64,000 bases of DNA from Candidatus Gastranaerophilales bacterium (GTDB lineage: Bacteria > Cyanobacteriota > Vampirovibrionia > Gastranaerophilales > Gastranaerophilaceae). Positions within the stretch are counted from its first letter, which is position 1, and each line of letters starts with the position of its first letter. The stretch covers positions 1 to 64,000 of the forward strand of contig CANPYW010000007.1 in assembly GCA_947588745.1 (NCBI GenBank). The letters are read 5' to 3'. The notes under the pieces were generated by a model that searched no databases, was not told the origin of the DNA, and saw only the letters and a list, made by a program, of their open reading frames with translations. Of the stretch, positions 60,277 to 64,000 are shown piece by piece. The translations under genes and the position numbers were made by a program.

Positions 60277-61362
60277 TTATTTATTACGGCAGGAATACCT
60301 TACGGGAAGCGTAAAGATTATTGAAGTTCCTTCTTTAAATCTGTTTTCGGCTCTTATAGTACCTCTATGAGCCTCTATTATCTTTTTACAATTATACATT
60401 TCCAGCCCAAATCCGATTTTGCGGAATTTATTTGAACAATTTATATACTCATCAAAAATAGAATTCAGATTTTCTTCTTTTTTTTGATATCCGCAATCGG
60501 TAAAAGAAACCTCTATATTATCATTTTTTCCGGTTATTTTGATTACGACGGACGAATTTTCCCTGCTTTGTTCGGAAGCATTTATAAGCAAATTGTTTAT
60601 TACTTTGCCTATTTTTTCCACATCTATTTCCATTTCGGGTATTTCATCTTCGATAATTAATTCAATATTTTGTTTCTTTCTTTCGAATATATACATCAGT
60701 TTATTACATACGGATTTTATCAAATCTGTTATCGAATACTTTTGCGGTTGAATTATTGCCGAACCGAATTCGTTTTTATACTTTATCAGCAAATTTTCAG
60801 CCATATAATTCATAAACCGGCACGAATTTAATAACTCCTCCAATATATTTTTTACGGATTTTTCAATTTTTCCGAACTTTTCTTCCAATAACAGTTCCAA
60901 AATTTGTATGTTGGCACGCATTGGCGTTTTTAAATCGTGAGAAATTATATCTATAAACGTTTCTTTTTGTATTCTTGCTTTAATTTCCTGAGTTATATCC
61001 TGAATTAATACAAAATAGCCTTTTATTTTATTTTTCTTATCTCTTAATTTCGAAATATTTACTTCAATAGGTAAATTATCAGCCTCTTCCAAATTTACGA
61101 TTAATTTCAGCAAAATATGGTTTTTATCCGAATTTTTAAAATTTTCTATTGTTATTCTTATATCAGCATTCATTAAAGGGTTTAACACATCCAACAACAT
61201 GTGTTTTTTATTATCATTTATCAGCCTTGAATTACTGTATAAAATATTAAATTTTTCATCGGAAATTATAACCTCAGACTCGGAATATTGAAGCATGTCA
61301 GAAAACATTGCACGCAATATATCCGTATCATTATACAAATTATCAAAAGTAAATTTCATCAT
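60277..61362 (-). CDS. cytoplasmic PAS histidine kinase
   Basis: 361 residues, no TM. A PAS-like sensor (about 10-125) precedes HisKA with SHDLKTPMRANIQILE and HATPase_c with NLLINASEQSRE (N box) and GFGLEMYNCKKIIEAH (G box). The D box (DCGYQ) is present. It has no response regulator nearby and lies upstream of the flagellar cluster. ATG at 61362 or 61359 is the start; an in-frame TTG 18 nt earlier is unlikely. Confidence 0.82.
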   Translation of the reverse strand: MMKFTFDNLYNDTDILRAMFSDMLQYSESEVIISDEKFNILYSNSRLINDNKKHMLLDVLNPLMNADIRITIENFKNSDKNHILLKLIVNLEEADNLPIEVNISKLRDKKNKIKGYFVLIQDITQEIKARIQKETFIDIISHDLKTPMRANIQILELLLEEKFGKIEKSVKNILEELLNSCRFMNYMAENLLIKYKNEFGSAIIQPQKYSITDLIKSVCNKLMYIFERKKQNIELIIEDEIPEMEIDVEKIGKVINNLLINASEQSRENSSVVIKITGKNDNIEVSFTDCGYQKKEENLNSIFDEYINCSNKFRKIGFGLEMYNCKKIIEAHRGTIRAENRFKEGTSIIFTLPVRYSCRNK

Positions 61363-61450
61363 TAACCATTCATATATCAAATCTTATTTATAATTTACAT
61401 TCAAATTTGATATTTTTTATTGCCCGTAAGGACATATTTAATATAACTAT

Positions 61451-63073
61451 CTATTTTAACAATTGCACTAATTCCGGATACTTTCCGCTCAGCTTTTTGC
61501 ATTCTTCATCAGTCAAATTTGTATCTTTAATACACTTTATCATATTTTGATAATATTCTTCTTTATATTCGTTTTTAATCATACTGTAATAATACAAAAC
61601 ATTGTGTATCTTATACGTTAAAAAATCTTCCCTTAAAACATTAAAAGTATTTGTTTCTTTCATCAATTTTTCAACGATGTTAAATATTTCCATGTGGTCT
61701 ATCAGCCGTCTGTTATTATCGGTTAACACCGAACCTTCACGATTATATCTGTAAACATACAGTTTTTCCCTGATAAAAAATATTCTTTGTGCCGTCAATA
61801 AAGTTCCGAATATAACTTTATGGTCTTCAAAATCGAGGCCTTCCGCAAAATCTATATTATTTTTATCAAAAAGTTCTTTTGTATACAGTTTATTCCATAC
61901 GCACATCGGATACTTAAACGGAGATAAATCCCGCCAATTAAACACCCTGTCATCAATTACACTTTCCCAATTTTCATCCACGAAATACGGAAAAGGAGCA
62001 TAAACATCATTTTTTTCGTCGTATCCGTCAGGCATGCACATTGCTATATCAAGATTTTTTTCTTTTATTAATCCGTATAAACGTTCAAACATATTGGGTT
62101 TTACCCAATCATCGGGGTCAACGAACCCTATACATTCGCCCTTAGCCAGCCTTAAACCGTCGTTTCTTGCGGCACCCGTACCCTTATTTTCTTTATGTAT
62201 AACGATTATTCTGTCATCTTTTGACTTATATTCTTCAAGAATATCATAGCTTTCATCCGTTGAACCGTCATCCACGCATATAATTTCGATATCTTTTAAT
62301 GTTTGGTTTATAAGGCTGTCCAATGACTGTTTTAAATATTTCCCGACATTATATACGGGCAAAATGACGGAAACTTTCGGCTGTCTTTCTACCTGAGTTT
62401 TGTTTACGATTTGAAGTATTTGTACAGCTTCATTTTTTTGTTCGTTTTCTGACTTTTTGTCATCTTTTACTTCCGGAAGCGATTTTTCATTTGTTTGCCC
62501 GGAAGATTTAGTATTTTGAAAATTTAATTTATTTTTCAGCTTTTTTTTAAGATTAATTACTTTTTTGAAAGGCTTTAATTGATTTTCATAATATTCCTGT
62601 TGTTGTTTTATATGTCTGCTCAAAGAGTCTTCTATTTCGTTATATTTAGCGGTTTGAGCATCAAATTTTTCCTGAAATGCTTTTATTTCATTGTTTTTTT
62701 TTGAAAGTTCACCTTCATAATATTTAATTAAAGCTTCTTTTTCTTCTTTCAAATGATTTATATGCCAATCTTCGGTTTCTTTTTGTTTTCTTTTAATTTC
62801 TTCTTCGAACCATTTTTTTTGAGAGTCAAGCTCATTCAAATAATAGCTTTTTTGTTTAGCCATATCTTCCGTATTTTTAACATCATAATATGCTTTAAGT
62901 GACTGTATTTCATCAGATTTATTATTTTCATATTCAATGCGTATTTTATCTTTTTCATATTCTATTTTGGATTTTAAAAGTTCCAATTCGCTTTCATAAT
63001 ATCTTTTTTGAGTATTAAGTTCTTCCTGAAATTTTTTTTCAAGCTTTATATACTGCTCGTAATTGTTTTCCAT
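61451..63073 (-). CDS. coiled-coil plus GT2 glycosyltransferase
   Basis: 540 residues. Residues 1-185 are a long Lys/Glu/Gln-rich coiled coil with EDWHINHLKEEKEALIKYYE. A polar linker follows (186-232), then a GT-A family 2 domain from about 233: VSVILPVYNVGKYLKQSLDS, VDDGSTDESYDILEEY, GAARNDGLRLAKG and FVDPDDW (DXD-like). A helical C-terminus completes it. Such enzymes add sugars to surface polysaccharides or proteins. AGGA precedes the ATG. Its coiled coil resembles that at the end of the next upstream gene. Confidence 0.85.
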   Translation of the reverse strand: MENNYEQYIKLEKKFQEELNTQKRYYESELELLKSKIEYEKDKIRIEYENNKSDEIQSLKAYYDVKNTEDMAKQKSYYLNELDSQKKWFEEEIKRKQKETEDWHINHLKEEKEALIKYYEGELSKKNNEIKAFQEKFDAQTAKYNEIEDSLSRHIKQQQEYYENQLKPFKKVINLKKKLKNKLNFQNTKSSGQTNEKSLPEVKDDKKSENEQKNEAVQILQIVNKTQVERQPKVSVILPVYNVGKYLKQSLDSLINQTLKDIEIICVDDGSTDESYDILEEYKSKDDRIIVIHKENKGTGAARNDGLRLAKGECIGFVDPDDWVKPNMFERLYGLIKEKNLDIAMCMPDGYDEKNDVYAPFPYFVDENWESVIDDRVFNWRDLSPFKYPMCVWNKLYTKELFDKNNIDFAEGLDFEDHKVIFGTLLTAQRIFFIREKLYVYRYNREGSVLTDNNRRLIDHMEIFNIVEKLMKETNTFNVLREDFLTYKIHNVLYYYSMIKNEYKEEYYQNMIKCIKDTNLTDEECKKLSGKYPELVQLLK

Positions 63074-63082
63074 ACATCATTC

Positions 63083-64000
63083 CTAATTTTTCTTAAACAG
63101 ATTTTTTATTTTATTTATCATTTGATTTTTTATCTTATATGATTTTAATACTATTTTAACCAAGAAAAACTCATTTTCATAATAATCTTTAACTTGTTGT
63201 AATGTTTTTTGATAATTTTCGTTTTGTATTCTCAGTTTTGTTTCATATTCGTTTATAAGTTGTTTTTTTTGTTCAAGCAGTGCATTTTCATTCCACTTGT
63301 GAAACTCTCTTTGTTGTTTTTCAAACATTTGTTTCATGTCGTATTGTTTTTTGGATTCCAAAAACTCGAACTGTTCATCCAGTTCTTTTTGTTTTTCATT
63401 GCTGAGATATTTTTCAAGCGATTTTTTTTCCGTTTCAAACTGCTCTTTTAAATTTTCTTTTTCTTCACTCAGATGATTTTCCCACCATTTTGTAATTTCT
63501 TTTTTATCTTCTTCAACGTACTCTTTTATAGCCAAATTATATTTATGTTCAGCTTCTTTAATTCTCTTGTTTGATGTTTTATATTTTTCGATTAAATAAT
63601 TCCAAAAGCCGTAATACGAACATTTTAAAATATTTGTAAATTCATCATAGCAGTAGCTTCCCTCAAGTTTTTTCTTATCTTCATCGTTCAATTCTATTTT
63701 TAAGAAAAATTCTTTCATTTTATCATAATATTCTTCATAATATTGAGCTTCCAAAAGCGTATATCTGTGAAAAATATCATCTATAATCCAGCTTATTATA
63801 TCCGTTTTTATCTCGTTATAAAATTTTGCATTTTTAAGTGCATTAAAACTTCTTTCAACCATAGGAATTCTGTCATATATTTTTTTATCCGAATTTTGCA
63901 TGGTCGAATATTCTCTGTTTTGTCTGTAATAATACAGCTTTTCCCAAACAATATTAATTTTATATGCCTTTAAATATGTTTCAAAAAAGAACGTCAAATC
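63083..64000 (-). CDS. glycosyltransferase-like protein with C-terminal coiled coil, partial
   Basis: About 305 residues visible; the gene runs beyond the window. The start of the visible part (DLTFFFETYLKAYKINIVWE and KLYYYRQNREYS) resembles the end of a GT2 domain, as in family 2 enzymes with EDxxFxxE and LYYYR. From about 150 a long coiled coil contains EITKWWENHLSEEKENLKEQ and ends in a basic helix. The same W-x-x-NHL-x-EEKE pattern occurs in the gene at 61451, so the modules are related, in the opposite order to the GT2. The GT2 part is mostly outside. Confidence 0.7.
   Translation of the reverse strand, partial: DLTFFFETYLKAYKINIVWEKLYYYRQNREYSTMQNSDKKIYDRIPMVERSFNALKNAKFYNEIKTDIISWIIDDIFHRYTLLEAQYYEEYYDKMKEFFLKIELNDEDKKKLEGSYCYDEFTNILKCSYYGFWNYLIEKYKTSNKRIKEAEHKYNLAIKEYVEEDKKEITKWWENHLSEEKENLKEQFETEKKSLEKYLSNEKQKELDEQFEFLESKKQYDMKQMFEKQQREFHKWNENALLEQKKQLINEYETKLRIQNENYQKTLQQVKDYYENEFFLVKIVLKSYKIKNQMINKIKNLFKKN

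Noticed and set aside
61451-63997. The two GT2/coiled-coil genes as one frameshifted gene
   Set aside because: The first ends in a proper stop after a basic helix, the second has its own AGGA and ATG 9 nt on, and domain orders differ.
1-64000. CRISPR array, insertion sequence or prophage
   Set aside because: No regularly spaced repeats, no transposase, integrase or phage structural gene, and no terminal inverted repeats were seen on either strand.

Overview
This AT-rich window uses the standard bacterial code (TGA is a normal stop, for example at the end of tadA). It reads as chromosome of an anaerobic, Gram-negative-type bacterium. The envelope is suggested by a Skp/OmpH-like chaperone, an RseP-type site-2 protease, a heptosyltransferase-like GT9 enzyme and a flagellar-type export gate. 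Anaerobic life is suggested by an oxygen-sensitive class III ribonucleotide reductase (nrdD-nrdG). My best guess, an inference from the gene mix and from lineage-specific proteins with an N-terminal (N/S)F(K/S)G tag, is the non-photosynthetic cyanobacterial sister lineage (Vampirovibrionia/'Melainabacteria', Gastranaerophilales-like). No insertion sequence, prophage, CRISPR array or rRNA operon was found.

Layout. 1-5.9 kb, mostly minus: replication and CoA genes (dnaB, a DivIVA/Cdv3-like coiled-coil gene, coaD, holB, holA), a ROK glucokinase and a 43-residue membrane peptide. 6-12.3 kb, plus: a SulP transporter, then nrdD-nrdG-ycaO. 12.3-17 kb: an EAL phosphodiesterase, tRNA-Ser(CGA), gph, a flippase-like membrane protein and a TPR protein. 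17.3-21.4 kb: an rpoZ-like gene, rpsT, a large membrane protein and gatB. 21.5-25.1 kb: a two-component system followed by tadA and a TIGR02757 gene. 25.1-31.7 kb: a P/Q-rich coiled-coil protein, a parvulin, nanK-like/nanE, a zinc-ribbon membrane protein, radA and a FliK-like gene. 31.7-45.9 kb: a GH38 mannosidase, an HExxH protein, rseP, comF, GT9, LUD, trxB, bioY, rimI, hemW, ompH and a divergent GH77 enzyme. 46-56 kb: a large helicase-nuclease, a glycine/alanine-rich protein, rqcH, a second large membrane protein and a divergent dxs. 56.1-60.2 kb, minus: a flagellar export cluster (a SpoA protein, FliO, FliP, FliQ, a secretin/pilus-N-like protein, FliR). 60.3-64 kb: a histidine kinase and two glycosyltransferase genes carrying related coiled-coil modules.

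How genes work together. nrdD and nrdG form a substrate/activase pair with a YcaO enzyme in the same operon. holA and holB are the delta and delta-prime clamp-loader subunits. nanE and the ROK kinase next to it form an N-acetylmannosamine salvage step. The Fli proteins form the type III export gate. Ribosome-associated functions (rpsT, gatB, tadA, rqcH, tRNA-Ser) are scattered.

The most striking signals not tied to a single gene are two. First, many genes have a -10 box exactly 6 nt upstream of the ATG and no Shine-Dalgarno, which predicts leaderless mRNAs. Second, otherwise unrelated proteins share a short N-terminal (N/S)F(K/S)G or SFG tag. Other leads are the nrdDG-ycaO linkage, the mirrored GT2/coiled-coil genes, a secretin-N-like gene inside the flagellar gate cluster, and an intergenic region at 54.05-54.35 kb with a 9-bp inverted repeat, two terminator-like hairpins and a 19-codon hydrophobic ORF.
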